Of a DNA stretch of 64,000 nucleotides, positions 48,878 through 59,045 are shown piece by piece. A model generated the notes under the pieces. That model was not told where the DNA came from, ran no database searches, and worked only from the letters and a program-made list of their open reading frames with translations. The stretch is from Flectonema sp. DT1601 (lineage: Eukaryota; Euglenozoa; Diplonemea; Diplonemida; Diplonemidae): the NCBI GenBank assembly GCA_964019425.1, contig OZ025780.1, positions 1,134,001-1,198,000 of the forward strand, given 5' to 3'. The translations under genes were made by a program, and so were the position numbers. Position 1 is the first letter of the stretch. Each line of letters starts with the position of its first letter.

Positions 48878-49240
48878 TTATTCTCGTTTAGTGCTTATAA
48901 AAAGACATACAATGATTGGTATCAAAACACAACAAGCTGCAGCTGCCATAACCTGAGGACCCAAACCAAGTAGCGGGGTGTATCCCGTATCATCGTTTAT
49001 AAATCTTAGAGACTCATCTCCGTACCTGTCGTATGTTTTCCGTTTTGATTCGTCTTTGAGTACCTCATACGCGGCTTGCACTTCTTTAAATTTGCTTTCC
49101 GATGATTCAGGACCTTGTCTGTCGGGATGATATTTAGCTGCTAGGGTATGATAAACTTTTCTTAATTCTTCCGTTGAGCATGTTGGGGATACTCCCAAGA
49201 CATTATAAAGTCTCCTTTGTTTTAATGAAGAGTAAGACAT
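48878..49240 (-). CDS. Tail-anchored DnaJ (J-domain) protein
   Basis: 120 residues from the ATG at 49240 (18 nt after a CCCCCTTCAG acceptor). The J domain (about 10-75) has YNVLGVSPTCSTEELRKVYH, the essential HPD tripeptide in KYHPDRQ, and YDRYGDE. A single C-terminal membrane helix (VMAAAACCVLIPIIVCLFI) followed by STKRE makes it tail-anchored with the J domain in the cytosol. It would recruit Hsp70 to a membrane, probably ER or mitochondrial outer membrane. It lacks the Gly/Phe and zinc regions of larger DnaJ proteins. Confidence 0.9.
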   Translation of the reverse strand: MSYSSLKQRRLYNVLGVSPTCSTEELRKVYHTLAAKYHPDRQGPESSESKFKEVQAAYEVLKDESKRKTYDRYGDESLRFINDDTGYTPLLGLGPQVMAAAACCVLIPIIVCLFISTKRE

Positions 49241-50802
49241 TTTATTTTTCTTCCTTTTCTGAAGGGGGAATTTTGACAAACGTAAAAAACAATTAACAAA
49301 TTTAGGTACTATTCATATAAAAAATTAATATCAAAAGTACTTGACTGAAATAAAAAGTTTTTTTTTTTTTTGAATAATTCCGCGCTTTAAACAATCTCGT
49401 AAGTAATCAACAAGAGAACCATTAATAAATAAAACTCAAAAAAAGAACAGCTAGATGATAGAAGCTCAGTAGAGAACAATCCAGCAGTTTGCAACTCAAA
49501 AGGAAGAGGGCGGGAGGTATTAAGAAAGACGTTGACTCACTACAAAGTGATTACCTCTGCAGATTCATTTCGTCCTAAAGAACAATCAAATTATTCTGCA
49601 GAACATCATAGCTTTCCTATAAACAAATGGAAAGGGAAAAATAAATAAATCATTTTTGATTGATGAAGCTGATCATCCGAGATAGTCTTCATGGAAAAGT
49701 TCCAAGATGGAAAGTTACAAGACTTTGGTGACCAACACAAAGAACAGAATGTATACGAAGAGCGACTTTATACTTCACGAATAGCCACTCACGAAAGTCG
49801 CATAGAATCGCGGATAAGTATTTAACGATCATGGCTATCCGCTATAAAAATACAGAGTTGGAGCAAAACAAAAATATGGAAGCAAACACTGCTTCGTGTA
49901 AATGGATGCTCAGAAAACGAAAGTATCATCAGCTCCAATACAAACATCATCAAATACTTTCATCAAATAGGGAGAGGTACTAACGAAATAGAGTAAAAAT
50001 AAAGTGTAAATAAAAGAGGCACTGTGAAGGGAATGACAACACTCTCTAATTAATTTGGCAGGAATTCGTACAGGTTTTTTTTTTTTTTGGGGACAAAAAA
50101 TTCGCCTACAACACACCACCACCTAATCATGCATGTGAATAGCATGTAAAAGTCAGTCCCAACTCACACGAATTTCTTGTTAAGTAAATAGGATAAAACG
50201 GGTAAATTGATGTATCTTTTTTTTTGAGGAAGGGGAGTGTTGGTCAACGAAAATGTTTACATGACGACGAGGGGAGAAGTGGGTCGCAATCACGACTACG
50301 GGGACCAAAGGAAAAAAAAAACAGTATTCTATAATTGTCACCAGCAGTTAAAGGGAAATCTCTGATTCCAACACAAAAGATTATTCAAAACCTACAGAGG
50401 AATATTTCGAATTCCTCTCAATTTCATTTCTCATTGGAAATTGTAGCTATTATTTTTTGTATAAAGTTTGCGGTTTCTCTTGTGGTCAGGATTTGTGGTC
50501 TTACCGAACATAACTTGTACGGCATTAGATATTAAAATTACCTAAAACATTACTAAAGATGATAATTTTAAAACTTTTATTTTTATTTTTTAGATTTTAG
50601 ATTTTACATCTTGAAAGTAAAAAGGAAATTTCATAATCAGGGTGAGGGAATATGATGAGGATTAGCTGCCAAGTAAACATCAGTCTACTACAGATTCCAA
50701 TAGGTAGCAGAATGTATTGCCTGACTTGCAATAGCACAAGGGAAATATCGCTTGTGAGTATCAGAAGAACAAGAGACATAGATACTTTATAAAAAGGATT
50801 TC
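49241..50802. other. 1.5-kb gene-free spacer with a hairpin element
   Basis: No gene seen on either strand. It holds one copy of the GTGTAAAT hairpin element (49878-49906) and several homopolymer runs. Confidence 0.5.
49878..49906. repeat. Hairpin element with GTGTAAAT tail, copy 3
   Basis: Perfect stem GAAGCA/TGCTTC with a five-base loop, followed by GTGTAAATGGAT. The tail matches copies 1 and 2 with one base change; the stem has its own sequence. Confidence 0.45.
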
Positions 50803-52335
50803 TCACTGGGGTTCATTGGCTTTGCTCTCACTCGCTAGTTGACACTCGTATTTCATCAACGCATCTCTAAATCCAGAGTTTGGATTAATTCTAGGACTCT
50901 GATCTTTAACAAACTCGATGGCTTCATCACGTGCCATCTTTTGCTTCTTCATAATGTACGAAATCACCATTGTAGCCGAACGGCTCTGACCCTTGAAGCA
51001 GTGAACTAGACAGTTGCTTTGAGCTTCAATGGCTTTATCAATAAACTCGTGAACCTGATCGAATAATGGAGCGATGTTAGTGTCAGTCAAGTCATCAATG
51101 TTTAGTTGAATTTGTGTCATGTGTGGCTCAATAAATGTTTTTAGTTCTCTTCCAATGCTGGCAACATATGCGATATCGAGATCACGATAAACTCTACCGT
51201 ACTGTGCAGACCGTAGTGATCCTAAGTACAGTCCAGGTAATATGAAATCAGGGTACACTTTATTATACTGAACTGAGATGTTGTTATTTCCATTTGGACC
51301 TAACTTTCTCACTACTTGAGGAGAGTTGTCAATCGCTAATGTGATTTTACCAAATCCTTGAATGCATTCATCTGGAAGTTCAAGTCCTGGATTTTCAATC
51401 ATAAAAACTTCATTTAAATTTTGTAGTTTTGTTAAGATGGATGGAACTTGTTTAAAACAATTCCAATCAAGACCAAGTGTCTCAAGAGAATCCATTACAG
51501 AAACTTGTTCTGGAAGAGTAGAAATCATATTCTGATCCATGTAAAGTAATCGAAGCATTGGAAGTTTACAAACAATTGTTGGGAATACTTCAAAGTTATT
51601 ATCTCTTAAAGTAAACTTATCAAGTGACTGAATTGAAGCTAATTCATCTGGAAGTGATGTTAACTGATTCGAAGACAAGTCTAAACATGTTATGTGAGTG
51701 CAGTCTAACACAGTTGGAGGAAGATCCGAAAATCCAAGTGAGTACAATGCGAGATCCTCATACTTGTTATTAATACATTCCGATATTAAGGCTGTTGGGT
51801 CGGGCATTGAATTGCGATGGAGCATTTGTTTTGTTTTTATTTCTCTGACGGATTCAACAAGTGATGAAGACTCGTCATCGAAGGATCCATCGTCGTCAGA
51901 ATATTCAATTCCATCATCGTCGATCTCAAGTCCCAAAGCAATTGAACGAGCTCTGCAAACAGCAGGAACACTGTCTTCTCGTTGTTGTGAACCAAATATT
52001 CCACAAGGTGGCTGTAGTGGATCTAAGACGTCGTCAGTATCCTCTTCATGTAGAGCAATGAATCCTAAACTGCGATGCCTTCTCGATCCTTTGGAGCTTC
52101 TGTGACCAGTTTTTTGTGTATCAAAACTAACGACCCCCTTCGCCTTCTCAGTCCTGTCACTTTTCATTGATCTGTTTATTTTCGTTTTCTTACCAAGAAA
52201 TTCATGAAGAGCTAATGGTACGTCGTCAGGCTTCTCAGACAACAAGTGAGCGACCATTTCGTCAAGAAGCTGTACAACTCCATGGTCATTAAGATAACGA
52301 ATATTCATTGAACGGTTCAGTGTTTGGTTAGCCAT
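50803..52335 (-). CDS. Docking-domain / leucine-rich repeat / dual-specificity phosphatase fusion
   Basis: 510 residues. Residues about 12-47 (IRYLNDHGVVQLLDEMVAHL, then EKPDDVPLALHEFL) match the RIIalpha/Dpy-30 dimerisation-docking fold seen in flagellar and PKA-anchoring proteins. A polar, acidic linker follows. Leucine-rich repeats lie at about 205-345 (for example LDLSSNQLTSLPDEL). The C-terminal dual-specificity phosphatase domain (about 362-500) has an intact HCFKGQSRS loop with Cys446 and Arg452, and an upstream general-acid candidate in NIDDLTD. Predicted to dephosphorylate phospho-Ser/Thr/Tyr while tethered to a docking partner, plausibly in the flagellum. Acceptor TCTTCCTACAG lies 52 nt before the ATG. 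Confidence 0.88.
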   Translation of the reverse strand: MANQTLNRSMNIRYLNDHGVVQLLDEMVAHLLSEKPDDVPLALHEFLGKKTKINRSMKSDRTEKAKGVVSFDTQKTGHRSSKGSRRHRSLGFIALHEEDTDDVLDPLQPPCGIFGSQQREDSVPAVCRARSIALGLEIDDDGIEYSDDDGSFDDESSSLVESVREIKTKQMLHRNSMPDPTALISECINNKYEDLALYSLGFSDLPPTVLDCTHITCLDLSSNQLTSLPDELASIQSLDKFTLRDNNFEVFPTIVCKLPMLRLLYMDQNMISTLPEQVSVMDSLETLGLDWNCFKQVPSILTKLQNLNEVFMIENPGLELPDECIQGFGKITLAIDNSPQVVRKLGPNGNNNISVQYNKVYPDFILPGLYLGSLRSAQYGRVYRDLDIAYVASIGRELKTFIEPHMTQIQLNIDDLTDTNIAPLFDQVHEFIDKAIEAQSNCLVHCFKGQSRSATMVISYIMKKQKMARDEAIEFVKDQSPRINPNSGFRDALMKYECQLASESKANEPQ

Positions 52336-52675
52336 TTTACAAGGAAAGACTTTCTTGTTTTTACTTTCCGTTTCTTTTCGTTAAAATCTGTAGGAAGATA
52401 AGAATAAAATATTTGCAACACCATCTGGATGCCTTGCCATACATCTCAAAGCTGATGAAGCGCAAAAAGGGAATGCAATCAAATCGTTACTTCGCCACCA
52501 GGCGAGCTTTTAGTCAACAATTGACCGTCGTCTTCTTTTTTTTTTTTCGATTTCTTTCAACAAATTGTTTTTATTCGTTTTTGTTTTTGTGTTACCTTTT
52601 TATTCTGCTTTTCTGTGTGAAAATATTTTTGTTTCCTTTTCCTTTCCTTTCCTTTCGTTTTTTTTTTTTTTTTTT
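52336..52675. other. T-rich spacer
   Basis: Mostly T and A runs, including the 5' leader and acceptor of the phosphatase gene. No coding signal. Confidence 0.5.
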
Positions 52676-52906
52676 TTAAATCCGTTTTTTTTCTCTCGTC
52701 TCATTTCGACAAAGCATTGTCAATGTTATATTGTCAATGTTATGAGGGTAAGTTGGCGATCGTATAACGATAAACACTTTTCGACAGCTCTGAAGTCTCA
52801 CAATCAGAGATAACTGCTTGAGAGCAACAGTTTGTTTGACAGCTGTTGCAGAATTCAGACCAATCTTCTTAACCACCTGACCGAGAGCGCTAGTAGTATT
52901 CACCAT
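52676..52906 (-). CDS. Possible small gene or first exon
   Basis: A 76-residue frame starting MVNTTSALGQVVKKIGLNSA, 79 nt from the stop of the sulfotransferase gene. The first 35 residues look like a coding amphipathic segment. After SLI there is a GTGAGA donor-like site, and the remainder looks non-coding, so this may be the first exon of a small spliced gene. No domain is recognised. Confidence 0.3.
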   Translation of the reverse strand: MVNTTSALGQVVKKIGLNSATAVKQTVALKQLSLIVRLQSCRKVFIVIRSPTYPHNIDNITLTMLCRNETREKKRI

Positions 52907-52984
52907 TGAAAAAGGAAAAGACTAGGCAACTTGAGTTGTACAAATATCTTTATATAAGTTTGTGATTACCAGGTGTAACGTTAG

Positions 52985-54814
52985 TTATTTGTTAGGAACG
53001 ACACCTTTCGCATGGTATCCAAGTCTGAGGATGTCAGTATCGCTGTAGATTTCACTAACAAGATCCCGTGACAAGTCTGAGTAATAGGATTTCATTTTTG
53101 ATGAAGTTCCCTCCGAATGACGAAGTCCTTTACTCTTTCGTTTATCTTTCATTTTTTCTGCTCCCGTTATATTGTAAATAAGATCGAGGTCTGTTGGATC
53201 CTCAAGTCTACCTACCCAATCATATTTTATTTCATTCATTGAACAGACGTCAACATTTGGCAACCAATGGCTATTTCTAAAGTCAACTGATGGAAGTGGA
53301 TTCTTCTTCATAACGTCTAATATCTCAGCAAAAGACGAATTGTCTGCTGGAAGTCCATTCGTTTTCCCGATCAATGCCCTTTTCCACATATCACATTCTT
53401 GCTTTGTTCTTCTGGTCTGTTTTTCACAATTTTCAAATCTCTCTAAGTATGTTGCTAATACTCTCGTGTAAGGACTTCTAACGACGGTAAATTTAAAGTA
53501 TTCCCCGCTGTTAAGTATTGGAATGAGTTCATCGTCAGGTACAAATTGAATATTTTGAATACGAGGTCCGTTGTACAGTTGTCTGTTGTGAACTGTTCCA
53601 CCCTTAAAAAGTTTCGCATTGTTTAGCATCCATGCTTTTAAAGTTGTACAACCTGCTTTTGGTACCACGCAGTAGAAGAACTTTAGTTCTTTATCAATGT
53701 ACCATTGCTCGGCGGTTCCTCGTCTTCGGAATTCGAGTACTTTTTGTTTAGTGATGTCATTTTTAACGAAACGTTTTTCAGATGTCGCTGTCTCCATCGG
53801 AATTTTCTTAGAAGTCATGTCCTCGGCGCTGACTGAGGGTACTTCTACAACAGGAGTCCCTTCACATATTGGTATGTCTTGAACACCATCAACTGGTTGT
53901 TGTTCTTGAGCAGACATCTTTAAGTATTCTTTCTTAAGAACTTTACTGCGAGCCATCGATCCACAGACTGCCGATTCCTCTTTTGAGATAAATGGAATTA
54001 ATGAATTCGATGCGAATCCCGGTCGTGGGGGTCCAGTGACGCGACTTGCTGTCGGAGGCGGGAGTACTTTCAGTACTTTCGAACCAGAAGCATCTCTAGT
54101 TGGAGGCTTCTTAGCCGCAGCCACGGGTACAGACCCAGGAATACTTCCGGGTACTGCTCCGGGGATTCCCTTGGGGGGTAGTTTTGGAGAACTTTCAGAA
54201 GATACAGGTATCGATTCTGGAATCGAACCCGATACTTTTGAAGGTTCCTCATCTCGACTACCTGGAATCTTCTTCGGCAGAGGTGGTGGTGTTTTTATTT
54301 CTTCGGTTTCAACATTTCGCGCAACCTCAACCTCATCATTCTCAGACGCGGTAGGTATTTTTTGTTGTGGGGGTAATGGTGGTTGTTGTTTACCGTCACT
54401 CGTTGGCGATCCGGATGTTATCTTACCACGCATTTTTTTCGCCTCCGAGACTATACGTTTCCAGTGAAAGGGACGGAAGTCCGAACCGACCTCAGCGAGA
54501 TTCATCTTAGCGAGTAAGCTAACAGTTAATCCTTTCTTTATCACAGTATCAGCGTATATATCAAGATCAAGTACTGTTAATAAATTCAAAGCCTCCGTTA
54601 CTTCAACGCTGTGGGAATGTGTCATTTCGGACGCCTCACTCTGAGGAGTCATCGACAAGATTAAAAACGCGACCGTAGCACCAGTCATAAACGCGAATGA
54701 TAACGTTATAATACTTGTCCCTCCAGATTCACGAAGTCTTTGTGGGTATACAACTTTTTCTTCATGTGAATATGGAGCCGAAGAGGTGCGAGGAACTCCC
54801 CGCTCGTGCGCCAT
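52985..54814 (-). CDS. Golgi-type carbohydrate sulfotransferase with SAM-like domain
   Basis: 609 residues from the ATG at 54814 (16 nt after a TTTTCCTACTAG acceptor). A signal-anchor helix lies at about 33-54 (type II). Residues about 68-128 read as a SAM-like domain (VTEALNLLTVLDLDIYADTV, GLTVSLLAKMNLAEVG, HWKRIVSEAKKM). A Pro/Ser-rich stem (about 135-345) includes repeated IPGS/IPES units. The Sulfotransfer_2 domain has the 5'-phosphosulfate loop PKAGCTTLKAW (385-395) and 3'-phosphate loop VRSPYTRVLATYLERF (445-460). It would use PAPS to sulfate glycans in the Golgi lumen. The neighbour at 56021-57463 is a divergent member of the same superfamily. Confidence 0.85.
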   Translation of the reverse strand: MAHERGVPRTSSAPYSHEEKVVYPQRLRESGGTSIITLSFAFMTGATVAFLILSMTPQSEASEMTHSHSVEVTEALNLLTVLDLDIYADTVIKKGLTVSLLAKMNLAEVGSDFRPFHWKRIVSEAKKMRGKITSGSPTSDGKQQPPLPPQQKIPTASENDEVEVARNVETEEIKTPPPLPKKIPGSRDEEPSKVSGSIPESIPVSSESSPKLPPKGIPGAVPGSIPGSVPVAAAKKPPTRDASGSKVLKVLPPPTASRVTGPPRPGFASNSLIPFISKEESAVCGSMARSKVLKKEYLKMSAQEQQPVDGVQDIPICEGTPVVEVPSVSAEDMTSKKIPMETATSEKRFVKNDITKQKVLEFRRRGTAEQWYIDKELKFFYCVVPKAGCTTLKAWMLNNAKLFKGGTVHNRQLYNGPRIQNIQFVPDDELIPILNSGEYFKFTVVRSPYTRVLATYLERFENCEKQTRRTKQECDMWKRALIGKTNGLPADNSSFAEILDVMKKNPLPSVDFRNSHWLPNVDVCSMNEIKYDWVGRLEDPTDLDLIYNITGAEKMKDKRKSKGLRHSEGTSSKMKSYYSDLSRDLVSEIYSDTDILRLGYHAKGVVPNK

Positions 54815-56020
54815 AATTGTGGACAACTTCCTAGTAGGAAAATAATTGCTAAAACAGCAAGCTATCAGTTTATTAGAAACTTCACATACTTGTTCATGTC
54901 ACTGGTTAAAAAGGATAAGCGTAATAATGAAACTAAAATTAATTAAACTTTTTTAAAAAGGAATCCAATAGTGGCTTGGGGAACCCAAACCACTAATAAG
55001 AATTTGTTATGATTATTAGGTTTTGTTTTTTATGTGTTATTTTCTTTATTAAACTCCGAATAGAGAAAACAATTTCCGCGTTTGCTGTTGTCGTCATCTC
55101 TAAGACACATCAACGAAAATCGATTAGGGTAAATTACGGATAAGAGAGTGAGAAAATAAAAGAAAGACTAAAACCAACATAATGAAAGCGACAGTGCGCA
55201 AGGACAACGTTCCCTAATTATTAAATTGATGAAAACCTGAAAGTGGTAACAAACCAAGTCATCCAGGAGGAAGTTGTTATGAATAGCAAAGTGTAAACGC
55301 TCGCCCAGCGGCGGGTGTAAAAGTAACAACAGAGAGACAAGAGAAGGAAGGAGTTGTTACAGTAATAAATAAATGCAAGCAATCTTAAGTACAAATGCTC
55401 GCTCACAGCAAATGCAATTTCAGACACGCACACTGAATAACTTTAAGAAAATTAAATGCGCAAATGCGACAGAGAAGGATAAGGAGGTAACAAATCCGAA
55501 CAGGTCTTGGGCGGGGTAATGACTTTACAGGTTAACCTGATCAACATGACAGCAGGTCTTCTAATACATTCTTCACTAAAACAGTAGTCAGCTGTACCGA
55601 AAACCGAAAAGAATTGACTCTTAACTTAAACAATAATACAGACTTAGTTAAATTGAGAAGGTTTACGTGTGCTGCCCAACTTTCTTTTTCAGATCTTACG
55701 ATACTTGATTTAAAAAAATAAAACAAAGATTTCACTAATAGAATTCAGTTTTAAGTGAAAGTAGCTGTCACAGATCACGAATCTGTCACGAATCAAGACA
55801 ACAACTATGGCAGAGGAAATAAACTAAAAGGCTAACAAGGACGGGGAAAAAAAAAAAAATTAACAAAAACAGTCCATCCTACGTAAGGCAATCTGTTATC
55901 ATTATTTCAATTACAGAGTCACTCAAAAAAAGATTATGTGTAAATATGTCTACAGTTCGTCAAGATCTTCATTCAAGTTCCAATACTAAGGTATTGTTTA
56001 TTAATAACATTGTTAGCAGC
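54815..56020. other. Spacer between sulfotransferase genes, with a repeat
   Basis: About 1.2 kb without a gene. It holds one copy (about 55657-55725) of the TTTACGTGTGCTG repeat. Confidence 0.5.
55657..55725. repeat. TTTACGTGTGCTG repeat, copy 1
   Basis: GGTTTACGTGTGCTGCC, then a C/T-rich TTCTTTTTC and TCTTACGATACTTG. Related copies lie at 60921-60980 and 61788-61845. Confidence 0.6.
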
Positions 56021-57463
56021 TTATGTGACAATTGGTTTACCTGGAGCACAACCAGTTATATTCTTAAAGCAGATTGACTTATGAGGTACCACACCCTTAC
56101 CAGTAACTGGCGGTCCTCCTTTTTCAAGACCGATGTAGTTAAAAAACTGATAGTCAATTGCGTAGGCGTTCTTTGCATCATCTTCTATCTTAGTTGAGTT
56201 GAAGTAATACGAAAAATGATCTTTCGAACCAGTGGGGTGGTCGTCACCCGCTTTCATAAAACCATTTTTCCAAGTCTTGGCTCCGAATTTATTCCACAAG
56301 CCATATCTCTCTAACATTAGTTTAGTGTGGGAATTATCACCCCATCCGATAAAATCAAATTGTGGTAAAAATTTGTATAAATTACCGACCAGTACCTGAG
56401 CTTGGTAATGGTAGTTCACACCTGGTCCTACACCGTAAGGAGGTGGACCAGACTTCTGTAAATAAGATATCAATTCTTCGAAAGTTGTGGTTCCGGTAGT
56501 TTGATTAAAAAAATTCGAATAATGAGTCCGACGAAACTTATCAAGATAACAACTTAGTATCCTTTCCATTGGATCACGAAAGAAAACTATTTTCTTAAAC
56601 GAAGGATCGTTCATAATTGAATTCACAACTTTTCGTGAAAGGTACTTAAAACTCAACCTTGGACGACGAGGGTCATTCTCTACATCAACAGAATGCATAA
56701 GAATCTTACCCTTCGTATCATGAATGACATCAGTGTGACCTAACAGTCTGTCATAAAGTCTTAGAATGTTGGATGATTGTACTTTAGGCATTCTAAAGAA
56801 AACTAATTTGTGTATAGGATCAACACAACCTAAATTCATGTATTTGTAATCTTGTTCTGTCACTTCAATGTAAGGCATAACTGAAGTATTACCAACAGAT
56901 GTTGTTTTGTGTTTCCAAGTTGATGTTCCGTTTTTGTCAAAATTGTAGTCCGGAAGGGTAACCTCAGAATTTATAATTGGCCTGCCTTTCTTTAAAACAG
57001 AGCTTTCTTCAATGTTATTTAAAAGTATTTTATAATAATCTCTTTTCTTAGGAGTTCTACCAACTACAAGAAAAACTCTTCCATTGAGTGCCGGAGTCAA
57101 TACACATGTTGGAGTACTGTACTTACAGGAACCTTTATGACATGTAACAGAATGACATGCCTTGTTGTCGGTACAATTCCTCAAAGCTACAATCTCTGAT
57201 AACCCATTGTCGTTTAAGTCAGTTCCACCTACACAAATAACGTCGATAAATCTTGTAAATAAAATTTCTTTTCCATTCCTGTCCCATCTCTTAAGAAAAC
57301 CTTGATTCAGACTTGGGTACTCCATCGTATTTAATTTCTTCTCTGAAGTCTTACAATCTGTAGTCACATGCACTACTGTAGTTGGAGGAGAGTACAAAAC
57401 GATGCCGCAAACTCCCAGAATCGCGAATACGACTCCCAACGGTTTGATAATAAGAGCAGACAT
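56021..57463 (-). CDS. Sulfotransferase family 2 membrane protein
   Basis: 480 residues from the ATG at 57463 (14 nt after a CTTTTTCTCAG acceptor). An N-terminal signal anchor at about 7-25 suggests a type II Golgi protein. A Cys-rich region (about 97-120, CHSVTCHKGSCKYSTPTC) precedes the sulfotransferase domain. The 5'-phosphosulfate loop is RMPKVQSSN (224-232) and the 3'-phosphate loop is FFRDPMERILSCYLDKF (294-310), as in HNK-1 and chondroitin sulfotransferases. Several N-glycosylation sequons are present. The substrate glycan is unknown. It differs from its neighbour in having a Cys-rich stem in place of a SAM-like domain. Confidence 0.85.
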   Translation of the reverse strand: MSALIIKPLGVVFAILGVCGIVLYSPPTTVVHVTTDCKTSEKKLNTMEYPSLNQGFLKRWDRNGKEILFTRFIDVICVGGTDLNDNGLSEIVALRNCTDNKACHSVTCHKGSCKYSTPTCVLTPALNGRVFLVVGRTPKKRDYYKILLNNIEESSVLKKGRPIINSEVTLPDYNFDKNGTSTWKHKTTSVGNTSVMPYIEVTEQDYKYMNLGCVDPIHKLVFFRMPKVQSSNILRLYDRLLGHTDVIHDTKGKILMHSVDVENDPRRPRLSFKYLSRKVVNSIMNDPSFKKIVFFRDPMERILSCYLDKFRRTHYSNFFNQTTGTTTFEELISYLQKSGPPPYGVGPGVNYHYQAQVLVGNLYKFLPQFDFIGWGDNSHTKLMLERYGLWNKFGAKTWKNGFMKAGDDHPTGSKDHFSYYFNSTKIEDDAKNAYAIDYQFFNYIGLEKGGPPVTGKGVVPHKSICFKNITGCAPGKPIVT

Positions 57464-57958
57464 GATTTTAAATATATCTGAGAAAAAGGTTAAATTAAAT
57501 TTTTATAATCGTTATAGCTGCATTTAGTAAAAGAAAAGTATTTTTTTGCTTTGCACTGCTATTTTCGTATTACTATTTCGGATTGAAAAGGATGCGATCC
57601 GGTGAAGCTACTCGGGAGTTAGTTCGGAATAGCAATATTCGTAATTTTGATAATTACTTATAAAAATNNNNNNNNNNNNNNNNNNNNNNNNNNNNNNNNN
57701 NNNNNNNNNNNNNNNNNNNNNNNNNNNNNNNNNNNNNNNNNNNNNNNNNNNNNNNNNNNNNNNNNNNNNNNNNNNNNNNNNNNNNNNNNNNNNNNNNNNN
57801 NNNNNNNNNNNNNNNNNNNNNNNNNNNNNNNNNNNNNNNNNNNNNNNNNNNNNNNNNNNNNNNNNNNATCTGAGTCGGAGCTTCTCAATTAGAATAAGAA
57901 CGTCAGAGCATCACCGATGCTATCGAAGACTGCTGAGAGCAAAGTATTTGTTACCTAT
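57464..57958. other. Spacer with assembly gap
   Basis: Contains 200 N at 57668-57867, a round-number scaffold gap of unknown true length. Sequence on the two sides has no coding signal. Confidence 0.95.
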
Positions 57959-58577
57959 CTAGAGTTTACCAGTGAGGCACCCAGGAATGCATCCGGTGAT
58001 GTGAGCAGCAGTTGCAATCGTTCCAGCCATAACGGCAAGAAGAGAATACCAAATACCGAAAGAGACGAAAGATGAATAACGGCTATCAGGGTTACCTGTT
58101 GCGTATCCAGCAGCCCAGGCAGAGCGGCTCACATTCCAGACAATTCCAGCAAAGGTTGTGACAACTGGACTGAATACTCCAGCGATCAGAGACATAGCCA
58201 GGAATTGTGGGTAGGTTCAAGTGCCTGTTGGTGTCCTCTCTGCACGCAGTTGAACTTCTTCGCATCCTCACTGGTCCCTTCTGCGTACATCTTTGGGTAC
58301 TCGACTCCGTACTTCTTTCTCGCAGCAGCAACTTTCATCCCCAAACTCAAAAGCAGGAATGCCGAGGCGACAACGTTACAATAAGCACTCCGGCGTACGC
58401 CTTTGGGAGTCCAAACTGCGCGATCTCATACACACATGAGCAACAAGAAGTCTTCAAAACCGATTGCTCCAAAGCAATGAGGAGGCCGGCTCCTCCGAAT
58501 CCTTTCAACATGACAGTTGCCATTCTTTTGTGGTGGAGATGGAGATGTAAAATGCTGTGGGGAAGAAGTAAGATAAC
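57905..58577. repeat. MGST3-like tandem duplication, unit 1
   Basis: Near-identical to 58992-59666, ending at the same splice-acceptor region (AAGAAGTAAGATAAC). It begins 37 bp after the assembly gap. Confidence 0.9.
57959..58523 (-). pseudogene. Frameshifted MGST3-like gene (MAPEG family)
   Basis: A second copy of the intact gene at 59046-59612. It keeps the ATG, the stop position and the acceptor but is 2 nt shorter. Single-base losses near 58377 (relative to the CAACGTTAACAATG of the intact copy) and near 58218 (GGTTCAAG against GGTTTCAAG) shift the frame. As it lies beside an assembly gap, these may be sequencing or assembly errors, or the two copies may be alleles placed in tandem, and not a true host pseudogene. 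Confidence 0.75.
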
Positions 58578-59045
58578 CATAAAGTACAATAATCTCATAG
58601 TCAGTTGCAATCAATAGAAGACACGACTGTCACTTGAATCCCACTAGCGAATTATTGTCACATTTGCGTCTGTTCAAAAGAAAGAAAACTGTTCGCACAG
58701 CTACTCACCGAATGGATTAAAAGTATGATGCGATTTAAAAATCAAATAACTAGTTAGGTTTAGATTTCTAGAGATTGCATTCAGTTGGCAACCTTTTTTT
58801 GTCGCTAACTCGCCACATCAACCAAACATAGAGAGAATGTTGCATACTTTGCTGTTTCATTTTAGAACATCATTTTGAAAATATTAGAGGCGTAGGTAAG
58901 GGAAGTTAGTGTTGTTTAGTCAAAAAAGAGTCGGCTGCAGCAGTATATTGATATGATCATAAACTGCTGTGATAGAGGAGGAAAATAGTAGAGAGCATCA
59001 CCGATGTTATCGAAGACTGCTGAGAGCAAAGTATTTGTTACCTAG
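58524..59045. other. Spacer between the MGST3-like copies
   Basis: About 520 bp of AT-rich sequence not shared with the flanks of the second copy. No gene seen. Confidence 0.5.

Noticed and set aside
57647-57892. Open frames across the N gap
   Set aside because: They exist only because the unknown bases contain no stops.
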